Source: CAVWZH01 sp963765285 (GTDB lineage Bacteria > Acidobacteriota > Terriglobia > Terriglobales > Acidobacteriaceae). Taken from it: a stretch of DNA of 64,000 nucleotides. Numbering within the stretch: the stretch's first letter is position 1; each line of letters starts with the position of its first letter. The stretch is from contig CAVXVR010000004.1 of assembly GCA_963765285.1 (NCBI GenBank), positions 682,001 through 746,000 of the forward strand, read 5' to 3'. The position numbers were made by a program, and so were the translations under genes. This document shows positions 27,873 to 35,599 of this stretch, one piece after another. Under the pieces are notes generated by a model. That model did no database searches, had not been told where the DNA came from, and was given only the letters and a program-made list of their open reading frames with translations.

Positions 27873-28877
27873 ATGGTTTCGACAACACGCCGTGTGGGTG
27901 TGGTGCTTTTCCAGCTCGGCGGCCCCGACACGCTGGAAGCGATAGAACCTTTTCTTTTTAATCTCTTCTGCGATCCCGATATCATCGACTTCCCTTTCGC
28001 CCGCCTCGGCCGTAAGCCTCTCGCCAAGCTCATCTCCACTACTCGTGCCCGGAAAGTGCAGCACCATTATTCCGTGATCGGCGGCGGCTCGCCCATCCGC
28101 CGGTTTACCGAACAGCAGGCCCGGGCGCTCGAAGCCCAACTCGCAGAAATGGGGCTGGACGCGCGTTGTTTTGTGGCCATGCGCTACTGGCATCCCTTTG
28201 CGGCAGAAGCGATTGCACAATTGCGCGCGGCGGCGTGCGACGAGGTTGTGCTTCTTCCCCTTTATCCGCAATACTCCTGCACCACGACGGGCAGCAGCCT
28301 GAATGAATGGCAGCGCCACTTCAACAACCATCTCCCGGCCCATATCATCGAGCCGTTCTATCGCCACGAACTTTATTTGGGAGCGCTGATCGAGAAGATC
28401 GACGAGGCCCTGACACGCTTTCCGCAGCCCGATCAGGCGGAGATCATCTTTAGCGCGCACAGCGTGCCGGTGTCAGTGATTGAAAAAGGCGACCCTTATC
28501 AGCGCCAGATTGAGGAGACGGTTACACTTCTCATGCAACGAGGCGGATGGCCGAATCGGCATCGTCTCTGCTACCAGAGTAAAGTGGGAGCCAGCAAATG
28601 GCTGCAACCTTCTCTGCGCCGTACGCTGCAGGATTTGGCTGTTGCCGGAGTTCACGACGTTTGCGTCGTGCCCGTTTCCTTCGTCAGCGATCACGTGGAA
28701 ACCTTGGGAGAGATTGATCACGAAGCGCGTTCGCAGGCCCGTTCGCTGGGAATTGGGCAGTTCGAAATGACAGCAGGGTTGAATGATTCGCCGAAGTTTA
28801 TTGCGGCGCTGGCACACTTGGTCTCTGACGCCGTCAGGGTAGCTGAACCGGAAGATCAACTGCTGGCTGCGGGTTGA
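27873..28877 (+). CDS. hemH: ferrochelatase
   Basis: 334 residues; inserts ferrous iron into protoporphyrin IX (or coproporphyrin III). VVLFQLGGPDTLEAIEPFLFNLF is the conserved N-terminus. YSVIGGGSPI, the LPLYPQYSCTTTGSS strand, the catalytic histidine H196 in IIFSAHSVP and the glutamate E276 in SDHVETLGEID are all present. It lies 49 bases upstream of the Rieske gene of the cytochrome bc operon, so haem supply may be co-expressed with the haem-rich complex that follows. The start codon has no strong ribosome site; the downstream part of the N-terminus fits the family length. Confidence 0.96.
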   Translation: MVSTTRRVGVVLFQLGGPDTLEAIEPFLFNLFCDPDIIDFPFARLGRKPLAKLISTTRARKVQHHYSVIGGGSPIRRFTEQQARALEAQLAEMGLDARCFVAMRYWHPFAAEAIAQLRAAACDEVVLLPLYPQYSCTTTGSSLNEWQRHFNNHLPAHIIEPFYRHELYLGALIEKIDEALTRFPQPDQAEIIFSAHSVPVSVIEKGDPYQRQIEETVTLLMQRGGWPNRHRLCYQSKVGASKWLQPSLRRTLQDLAVAGVHDVCVVPVSFVSDHVETLGEIDHEARSQARSLGIGQFEMTAGLNDSPKFIAALAHLVSDAVRVAEPEDQLLAAG

Positions 28878-28926
28878 GGCTCGCCTGGAGATTCGGAAAA
28901 ATCGTGAGTAGAGGATAAAGCAGGGA

Positions 28927-30033
28927 ATGGCAGACGACTCCAAGATTCTCGGGCATCTCCCACCGTTGCCGCGTAAGGCGCTGAACAATTCCGTCATCGG
29001 GATGGAGCAGGCCTATCGCCAGCGCAAGAGCCTGGCTCTTTTGAGCGATGCGGAAATTGAGGCGCTCAAGGCGGGTGTGCCCATGCCGTGGGAAGAAGGC
29101 GGCGTGGCGCCAGCGGCCGCCCCCAGTGCGCCGGTGGCGGCAGTTCCCGCGCCAACGCCAGCGGCTACGCCTCCGGCGGCAGCGGCGCCCAGTGCCGCGA
29201 GTGGCGCAATCAGCGAAGAAGTCGCCAAGTGGGTGGCGCAGGGCAAAAAGTGGAGCAAATCGTCGATCGCCGCCGAACAAGCCCGCCGTGGCCGCAAGAG
29301 TCTGCCGCCGCTGAACGACGCTGAGATCACTGCGCTACTCGGTGAACCTGCGGAAGCCGCGGCAGCGGCAGCGGCTCCGGCGCCGGCAGCGCCGGCTGCA
29401 CGTCCCACAGCACAGGCCGCATCGCCCACGGTTTCCACCGGAACGTCCGTCGCCCGGACAGGCGAATCCACCAGCTACGTCGGCACTCCGGCGGTCGGCA
29501 CTTCCAAGGCTGCGAAGGCGGGAGGTGTTGCCTCGATCGGCCCCGAAGACAACGACGTCAATCGCGCCCGCCGGCGTCTGGTGTGGTGCGCCGTGGCGGC
29601 GTTTCTCACGGCCTGGTTCCTGGCGTTCCTTCGATTCTTTCTGCCGCGCACGCTGTTCGAGCCCGCGACCTCGTTCAAGATCGGCTATCCCTCAGATTTC
29701 GGCCTGGGCGTCGACACCAAATTTCAACAGAAGTACCGCATCTGGGTGGACCGCACTCCGGACCGCATCTTTGTGATCTACGCGCGCTGCACTCACCTGG
29801 GATGCACGCCCGACTGGAAGCCCAGCGAGAACAAATTCAAGTGTCCGTGCCATGGCAGCGGCTATGACAGTGAAGGCATAAATTTTGAAGGCCCAGCGCC
29901 GCGTCCCATGGATCGGGCGCGTGTGGAAGTTGCACCCGATGGCCAGATTCTGGTGGATGTTTCGCATCTGTATCAGTGGCCCAAAGGGCAACCGAGCCAG
30001 TTCAATGATGATGGATCGTTCTTGTCCGCATAG
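28927..30033 (+). CDS. Rieske iron-sulfur protein of a cytochrome bc complex, with long repeat-bearing N-terminal extension
   Basis: 368 residues, about twice a normal bacterial Rieske subunit. The C-terminal domain binds the 2Fe-2S cluster with C288-T-H-L-G-C293 and C306-P-C-H309-G-S-G-Y-D. One membrane helix spans about 218-238, preceded by arginines (NRARRRLVW). Residues 1-210 are alanine/proline-rich and contain a motif twice, at about 22-50 and 111-140, of the form EQA-R-RKSL--L-DAEI-AL. With the usual topology this tail would stay in the cytoplasm. The subunit passes electrons from quinol to the cytochrome c partner. It starts an operon with two cytochrome b genes and an octahaem cytochrome c. 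The ATG lies 50 bases after hemH. Confidence 0.93.
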   Translation: MADDSKILGHLPPLPRKALNNSVIGMEQAYRQRKSLALLSDAEIEALKAGVPMPWEEGGVAPAAAPSAPVAAVPAPTPAATPPAAAAPSAASGAISEEVAKWVAQGKKWSKSSIAAEQARRGRKSLPPLNDAEITALLGEPAEAAAAAAAPAPAAPAARPTAQAASPTVSTGTSVARTGESTSYVGTPAVGTSKAAKAGGVASIGPEDNDVNRARRRLVWCAVAAFLTAWFLAFLRFFLPRTLFEPATSFKIGYPSDFGLGVDTKFQQKYRIWVDRTPDRIFVIYARCTHLGCTPDWKPSENKFKCPCHGSGYDSEGINFEGPAPRPMDRARVEVAPDGQILVDVSHLYQWPKGQPSQFNDDGSFLSA

Positions 30034-30059
30034 AGATTAGATAAGACGAAAAGAGTCGC

Positions 30060-30110
30060 GCTGCGCTCGACGGACGGGTCAGAGGCCCGTCCCCACGCGA
30101 GCCGTCCACA
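30060..30110. repeat. GACGGGTC..GGCCCGTC palindrome between Rieske and cytochrome b
   Basis: A short hairpin GACGGGTCAGAGGCCCGTC with flanking GCGCTCGACGG, filling the 97-base gap before cytochrome b. CCCCACGCG after it recalls the CACGTAGGGG family. Confidence 0.5.
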
Positions 30111-30130
30111 CGATTAGGTGAGGGGTCAAA

Positions 30131-31054
30131 ATGGCTGAAGAAACGGGGAACGGGAAGAACGGAAAAGACGTCGGTCTGCTGGAACGCATGAAGTCCGGCG
30201 TGAAGGATGACGTCGAGTCTCTTAAGACCGACATGCCGGCCAAGGTCAAGGACCAGATTGAAGGCCTCAAAGACCCGACCAAGACGCAAGTTTTCACTTC
30301 CATCTTCCGCCACAAGCACGACGATACCCCGCGAAACCGGGCGTTGGGCGTGCTTTCCAACGTATTCCTGCATCTGCACCCGGCCAAGATCAATCGCGAC
30401 GCCGTGCGCTACAGCTACACCTGGGGCATGGGCGGCATCACCTTTTACTTGTTTATCGTTCTCACCTTCACCGGCGTGCTGTTGATGTTTTATTACCATC
30501 CCAGCAAAGTCCAGGCGTTCCGCGACGTCCTCTACCTGGAACATGACGTTCCCTTCGGCAAGCTGCTGCGCAACATGCACCGCTGGGCGGCGCACTTGAT
30601 GGTGATCGCGGTCTGGCTGCACATGTTCCGCGTGTTCCTGACCGGCTCTTACAAGAAGCCGCGCGAGTTCAACTGGAACATCGGCGTGCTGCTACTGGTT
30701 TTCACACTGCTGCTCTCGTTCACTGGCTACCTGCTTCCCGACGATCAGCTCGGCTTCTGGGCCGTCACCGTCGGAACCAACATGGCGCGCGCCACGCCGC
30801 TGCTGGGCCACGAAGGGCCATTCGGCAAGATGCTGGGCATGAGCCCGTATAACGACATTCGCTTCGGATTACTTGGCGGCTCGATCGTCGATTCCAATGC
30901 GCTGCTGCGTTCTTACATCTGGCACTGCATCGGCATTCCGATCGTGGCGTCTGTTCTGATGATCGTGCACTTCTGGCGGGTAAGGAAAGATGGAGGCATC
31001 TCGGGCCCAGCCCCGGTCATGCTGGCGTCCGAAGTAAAAGAGGCAAGAAAGTAG
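30131..31054 (+). CDS. cytochrome b, N-terminal (cytochrome b6-like) subunit
   Basis: 307 residues. After a charged N-terminal tail of about 90 residues come four membrane helices. The haem-ligand pairs are H150/H164 (MHRWAAHLMVIAVWLH, spacing 13) and H265/H280 (WHCIGIPIVASVLMIVH, spacing 14); the 14 spacing in the second pair is the cytochrome b6f-like form. The quinol-site region contains FTGYLLPDDQLGFWAVTVGTNMARATPLLG. This is the haem-binding core of the complex; the remaining helices are in the next gene. The lysine/aspartate-rich tail (residues 10-50) is unusual and predicted helical. The ATG is preceded by GGTGAGGGG. Confidence 0.95.
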   Translation: MAEETGNGKNGKDVGLLERMKSGVKDDVESLKTDMPAKVKDQIEGLKDPTKTQVFTSIFRHKHDDTPRNRALGVLSNVFLHLHPAKINRDAVRYSYTWGMGGITFYLFIVLTFTGVLLMFYYHPSKVQAFRDVLYLEHDVPFGKLLRNMHRWAAHLMVIAVWLHMFRVFLTGSYKKPREFNWNIGVLLLVFTLLLSFTGYLLPDDQLGFWAVTVGTNMARATPLLGHEGPFGKMLGMSPYNDIRFGLLGGSIVDSNALLRSYIWHCIGIPIVASVLMIVHFWRVRKDGGISGPAPVMLASEVKEARK

Positions 31055-31061
31055 CACGGCG

Positions 31062-31175
31062 CACGTAGGGACAGCCGCCTCGGCTGTCCAGTCGAGCAAA
31101 GCTCGACCATGTCGGCGGGAAAGTTTTGCCGGGCTGACGCCCGGCGGGACAGCCGAGGCGGCTGTCCCCACGTAG
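31062..31175. repeat. 114-base near-perfect inverted repeat between the two cytochrome b genes
   Basis: The left arm CACGTAGGGACAGCCGCCTC and its continuation pair with the right arm GGGACAGCCGAGGCGGCTGT through CCCCACGTAG. Each arm is also self-palindromic (GGACAGCCG..CGGCTGTCC). The centre has GTCGAGCAAAGCTCGAC. It ends 15 bases before the next start codon. Confidence 0.85.
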
Positions 31176-31189
31176 TCTGTGGAGATATT

Positions 31190-32119
31190 ATGGACTGGCG
31201 TCAACTTTGGGATATCGCATCTGCGCCCGACAATGTGCCCATTGTCGGCATGATTCCATTGCTGGGCTTCTACATCTACCTGGCGTGGAAGCAGGCCAGG
31301 GCCAACGATAATCTGATCGGCGAACTCGAAACCAGTCCCGCGATGGCCAAGACGCACCATCGCAAAACCTGGCCGTTTCGTCCCGGCTGGCAGAAAGAAA
31401 TTCACGTCTGGCCGTTTCTTCTCCGCGTTGAATTTCTCGCCGCCATCATCGTCACCATCATCTTGATGGTCTGGTCGATCACGTTGAATGCGCCGCTCGA
31501 AGAACCGTCTAATCCCAACCTGACCATGAATCCGGCAAAAGCGCCGTGGTACTTCCTCGGCTTGCAGGAAATGCTGGTCTACTTCGATCCCTGGATTGCC
31601 GGCGTGGTGATGCCGACCCTGATCATCGTCGGCTTGATGGTGATTCCTTACATCGACACCAATCCGCTGGGCAGCGGCTATTACACCTGGAAGCAGCGCA
31701 AGTTTGCCATCGGCACGTTCATGTTTGGCTTCATTGTGCTGTGGGTGGCGATGATCATCATTGGGACGTTCATCCGCGGCCCGGGCTGGCAATGGTTCTG
31801 GCCCGGCCAGACCTGGGACCACAACCGGCTCATCTATGAGGTGAACCGCGACTTGCCCGATCTGTTCGGCATCACGTCGAATTTCGCGAAAGCAATCTTC
31901 GGGGCCGTCGTGGTGGGCGGCTATTACCTGGTGGGCGGATACATTTTGCATGCGTTCTTCCGCCGCTACAACCCGAAAGATTATCAGCGCATGAGCCTGT
32001 TGCAGTATTCCATCATGGCGTTCTTCATGCTGACCATGGTGGGGCTGCCGATCAAAATGCTGCTGCGGCTGGCGATGCATATCAAGTACGTATGGATTAC
32101 GCCCTGGTTTAATGTGTGA
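31190..32119 (+). CDS. cytochrome b C-terminal (subunit IV-like) subunit
   Basis: 309 residues with an extra N-terminal helix (VPIVGMIPLLGFYIYLAW), then the C-terminal helices of cytochrome b: FLAAIIVTIILMVWSI, IAGVVMPTLIIVGLMVIPYID, FAIGTFMFGFIVLWVAMIIIG, FAKAIFGAVVVGGYYLVGGYI and SIMAFFMLTMVGLPIKMLL. The quinol-oxidation motif, PEWY in b6f and bc1 complexes, reads APWY here (118-121), followed by FLGLQEMLVYFDPW. Similar APWY forms are, to my recollection, found in other bacterial bc complexes with multihaem partners. The split cytochrome b recalls b6f and Gram-positive organisation. The ATG at 31190 follows GGAGATATT and is preferred over an upstream GTG/ATG inside the repeat. Confidence 0.93.
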   Translation: MDWRQLWDIASAPDNVPIVGMIPLLGFYIYLAWKQARANDNLIGELETSPAMAKTHHRKTWPFRPGWQKEIHVWPFLLRVEFLAAIIVTIILMVWSITLNAPLEEPSNPNLTMNPAKAPWYFLGLQEMLVYFDPWIAGVVMPTLIIVGLMVIPYIDTNPLGSGYYTWKQRKFAIGTFMFGFIVLWVAMIIIGTFIRGPGWQWFWPGQTWDHNRLIYEVNRDLPDLFGITSNFAKAIFGAVVVGGYYLVGGYILHAFFRRYNPKDYQRMSLLQYSIMAFFMLTMVGLPIKMLLRLAMHIKYVWITPWFNV

Positions 32120-32123
32120 CATT

Positions 32124-32172
32124 CAGTTGGCTCTTGGCTTTTGGCTTTTAGCTAAGAGCTAAAAGCTTAAGT
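32124..32172. repeat. TTGGCTCTTGGC / AGCTAAAAGC inverted repeat
   Basis: TTGGCTTTTAGCTAAGAGCTAAAAGC forms a hairpin of the same family as 14516-14604 and 41349-41390, in the gap after the cytochrome b C-terminal gene. Confidence 0.75.
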
Positions 32173-32289
32173 GGTTAGTGACTAGTGGTCAGTGATTAGT
32201 GGTCAGGCATGAGCAGTTGGAAGCCGTGAATCAAGAGCAGTGCAACAAATTTGCGACTGGCCACTGGTCACTGACCACTAGCCACTGAG
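32171..32289. repeat. GTTAGTGACTAGTGGTCAGTG inverted repeat
   Basis: The left part repeats the words TAGTGACTAGTGGTCAGTGA; the right part has CTGGCCACTGGTCACTGACC and ACTAGCCACTG, the complement. The pair spans almost all of the gap before the octahaem cytochrome gene. Confidence 0.75.
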
Positions 32290-32296
32290 GTTTTAA

Positions 32297-35200
32297 ATGC
32301 CCGAACAACCTACTCCCGAACAAGACCCGGTAGTCACCAAGTCGTACGCGTTCGCCTATGTCGTGGCCATGGCCATTCTCATGGGGACCCTGTTCTGGGC
32401 ACTCTACGATGAAAATTGGGGACAACGCCCGTGGAAAGCGTTCCAGCATGAATGGAAAGACCGCTACAGCGCATTCCTGAAGACGCAGAAATCGAACTCC
32501 ACCAAATCCGAACAGGACATCGAAAAAAGCGGCGATTATCTTCAACTGCAGCAGAGTTACGACAACGCCCGCAAACAAGCCGACGCCCGCACCAAAGAAA
32601 TCCGCACAAAACTGGACGACCTGACCGCACAGATTCTGGCCGTGCAGAACGTTTTCACCGACCGCCGGGCGTATGCGAACGCGCTTACTTATCAGATCGA
32701 AACCGAAACCAGCGCCTCGGGCAAAAAGAGCAAGCAGCAGGACCTCGACGAATATAAGAAAGAAAAGACAACCGTCGAGTATCCCGACGGCCACAAGGAA
32801 CAATACGACTATCCCAAGCTCGAAGAGACTTACAACGAGTTGAAAGCCCAGCGGGCCGCGCTCAGCGCCGAACTGGGGCAAGTGACCAAACCGGTTACCG
32901 AGTCCCGGGAAGCGATGAGTTCCTATGTGAGCGAGCACATGACCGATCTCACCCCCGCCCAAATCCGCGGCTTGCAGGAAAAAACCACGGCGTGGGATCC
33001 CAAGATTCTGCAGATCAACGTGGCCGACGCGAACATTGTCGACCGCTGCGAATCCTGCCATATGGGGGCGCGCGAGCCCATCAAGATCACTCCGGCCAAC
33101 ATGGCGCTCCCCGGCAAAAAGCCTGACGAGTACGCGGAGGCTTTTGTAAGCCATCCCGACAAAGAGCTGCTGGGCATCCACGATCCCGACAAATTTGGCT
33201 GTACGTCATGCCACCAAGGCAACGGACGCGCCACCAGCAGTGTGGAGAAAGCCCACGGCAACTACGAGCACTGGCTGTGGCCGCTGTTCCCTAGGCCAAA
33301 CGTCGAGGCCGGATGCCAGATCTGCCACATGTCCGACATGCTGCTGGTGAGCGGCAACGTCGGCAGTACCATCAGCGCCGGCAAAGACCTCTTTCGCCAA
33401 CGAGGTTGCATGGGCTGCCATCGCTACGAAGGCTACGATCGCGAGCCGGAAGATCTGGCCTCGGTTCAGCAGCAGGTGAAGCAGCTCGACTCTGACAAGA
33501 AGGCGAACTCCAAACAATCGGCTTACCTGATGAGTCAGGCCGATAAAGCTGCGACCAACGATGAAGCCAACCAGCTGAACCAGATGGCAGTCGCGCTGCG
33601 CGTCACCAACAGCCAGATTGATGGCCGCCTGCAGCAACTCGACTTTCAGTCTCACAACCTGATGCAGGATATGAAGAAGGTCGGGCCGAATCTGAAGGAC
33701 ATCCGGCTCAAGCTGAACCGTAACTGGATTCCGGTGTGGCTGAAGAAACCGACAGACTTTCGTCCGACCACGAAGATGCCGAACTTCCGCCTGACCGACC
33801 GGCAGATTCGGGCGATCTCGGCTTTCATCTGGCAATCGGCGCTGACTGATTCTTTACCCAAAGGGCCAGCGGGCAACGCGCCCCACGGCAAAGAACTTTT
33901 CGAAGAGCGTGGATGCCTCGCCTGCCACTCCATCGGCGAGGCTGACCAGATGCTGGGCGGCACGTTCGCTGCGAACCTCACACGGGAAGGCGAAAAAGCC
34001 AACTTCGATTACCTGGTTCGCTGGATTCACAACGCCCGCCAGCGCACGCGTCCGTATTGCCCCTACGAGAAAAAAGATATCGGCCCCGAAGACTACGCCA
34101 AAAAGGGGCTCCCCTACGTGTTCGACCTGGAACACAGCCAGTGCCCCAACGATGGCCATCAGCTCCAGGTACAGAACATGACGGTCATGCCGAGCCTGCG
34201 TCTGAGCGAGCAGGATGCCGCCGACATCGCCTCGTACCTGATGACCCAGAAAAAACAGGACCCGACCTCTTATCCCGACGCCTCGTTCATGGATGATCCC
34301 AGCCTGAAAGAAGAAGGCAAAACCTGGGTTCGCCATTTCGGTTGCGCGGGCTGCCATGAGATTGCCGGGTTTGAAGATGAAGGCCGCATCGGTACGGAAC
34401 TGACCTTCGAAGGAAGCAAGCCGATCGAGCGCCTCGATTTCGCTCTCTTCACCGAGGCTGCGCAGCGTGGCGAAGGAGAGCCGATCACCAACAAAGAAGA
34501 CCTCGCGCGCCTGCCCAGCGGTCCGGCCAAAGGCCAATGGTACGACCTCAAGGGATTTTTCGAGCACAAGCTCGCCGAGCCGAACATTTACGACCAGGGC
34601 AAGATCAAAACCGCGACCGAAGCGCTCCGCATGCCGAACATGCACCTCGACAAGGAGCAAATCCGTTCTCTGGTCACGCTGTTGCTCGGCAGCCAGGAGA
34701 CTTCCCTGCCCGCCAGCTATATCTATAAACCCGGCGACGCGCGGCACGACATTCAGGAAGGCTGGTGGGTCGTCAAAAAATACAACTGCATGGGCTGTCA
34801 CCAGTTCATCCCCAGCCAGTCGACGATTCTGATGGGCCTGCCTGCGTATCGCGAGAACCCGGAGCAGTTGCCGCCGAAACTTCTCACCGAGGGAGCTCGA
34901 GTCGATCCCGAATGGCTGCTGCGCTTCCTCTCGAATCCTTCCTTGAGCGACACGGACACGAACCGCAACGGCGTACGCCCGTATTTGAAAGTGCGCATGC
35001 CCACGTTCTCCTTCTCCGAGAATGAGCTGCGTAAGCTGGTGCGCTTCTTCCAGGCGCTATCGCAACAGCCGATGCCCTACATTCCGGAGCAGGTTCCTGT
35101 GCTCACGACCAAGGAAACCGACATGGCGCGCAGCTTGTTCTCAAGCACAGCCGCCCCGTGCTTGAAGTGCCATGCCACCGGCGACCCGGCGCACGACAAG

Positions 35201-35548
35201 ATTGCAACTGCTCCGAATTTCCTGCTGGCGCGGCAGCGTCTGAAACCGGACTGGGTGCAGCGCTGGATTCTCGATCCCCAGGCCATCAGCCCAGGAACGT
35301 CGATGCCCTCGGGCTTGTTCCGCAGACAAGACAATCACTGGGTCTTTGCCGGGCCGACGCCGCCGTCGTTCCAGGGCTACGAGCAGGACCAATCCAAGCT
35401 CCTGGTGGATTACATCTTCCAGCTCACGCCCGAAGAGCAGCGCCGAGTGGCAGCGGCCATGGGACACTCGCAGGCTGCGGTTCAGCCTCCGGGGAAACAG
35501 AAGCTGGCCAGCTCGCAGTCGATAGCGGGCAGTGGCGGTTCGCGGTAA
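32297..35548 (+). CDS. membrane-anchored octahaem cytochrome c of the bc complex (1083 residues)
   Basis: It has one N-terminal anchor helix (about 17-37) followed by an exported region. Eight CXXCH haem sites start at C251, C302, C340, C371, C540, C683, C831 and C955. The first three are closely spaced. The last five each belong to a class I-like module with a downstream Met-Pro candidate ligand (near residues 494, 631, 779, 901 and 1003). Two predicted coiled coils stand out: about 55-210 before the first haem, and about 385-460 inserted between the fourth haem site and its GPNL segment. It replaces cytochrome c1 in this operon and probably carries electrons from the Rieske centre over a long distance. 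The ATG follows an AGG-poor leader, so translation signals are weak. Confidence 0.93.
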   Translation: MPEQPTPEQDPVVTKSYAFAYVVAMAILMGTLFWALYDENWGQRPWKAFQHEWKDRYSAFLKTQKSNSTKSEQDIEKSGDYLQLQQSYDNARKQADARTKEIRTKLDDLTAQILAVQNVFTDRRAYANALTYQIETETSASGKKSKQQDLDEYKKEKTTVEYPDGHKEQYDYPKLEETYNELKAQRAALSAELGQVTKPVTESREAMSSYVSEHMTDLTPAQIRGLQEKTTAWDPKILQINVADANIVDRCESCHMGAREPIKITPANMALPGKKPDEYAEAFVSHPDKELLGIHDPDKFGCTSCHQGNGRATSSVEKAHGNYEHWLWPLFPRPNVEAGCQICHMSDMLLVSGNVGSTISAGKDLFRQRGCMGCHRYEGYDREPEDLASVQQQVKQLDSDKKANSKQSAYLMSQADKAATNDEANQLNQMAVALRVTNSQIDGRLQQLDFQSHNLMQDMKKVGPNLKDIRLKLNRNWIPVWLKKPTDFRPTTKMPNFRLTDRQIRAISAFIWQSALTDSLPKGPAGNAPHGKELFEERGCLACHSIGEADQMLGGTFAANLTREGEKANFDYLVRWIHNARQRTRPYCPYEKKDIGPEDYAKKGLPYVFDLEHSQCPNDGHQLQVQNMTVMPSLRLSEQDAADIASYLMTQKKQDPTSYPDASFMDDPSLKEEGKTWVRHFGCAGCHEIAGFEDEGRIGTELTFEGSKPIERLDFALFTEAAQRGEGEPITNKEDLARLPSGPAKGQWYDLKGFFEHKLAEPNIYDQGKIKTATEALRMPNMHLDKEQIRSLVTLLLGSQETSLPASYIYKPGDARHDIQEGWWVVKKYNCMGCHQFIPSQSTILMGLPAYRENPEQLPPKLLTEGARVDPEWLLRFLSNPSLSDTDTNRNGVRPYLKVRMPTFSFSENELRKLVRFFQALSQQPMPYIPEQVPVLTTKETDMARSLFSSTAAPCLKCHATGDPAHDKIATAPNFLLARQRLKPDWVQRWILDPQAISPGTSMPSGLFRRQDNHWVFAGPTPPSFQGYEQDQSKLLVDYIFQLTPEEQRRVAAAMGHSQAAVQPPGKQKLASSQSIAGSGGSR

Positions 35549-35599
35549 AATTGGCTTTCACAAATTGCGCACACAAATCCTGACGAAGAGGGCGAAATC

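Noticed and set aside
30869..32122. Open frame of 417 codons on the minus strand
   Set aside because: It covers cytochrome b and subunit IV in antisense; histidine/arginine-rich and without any motif.
32231..34801. Several long minus-strand frames across the octahaem cytochrome
   Set aside because: The plus strand has eight CXXCH sites in one unbroken frame; the reverse frames are GC-bias shadows.
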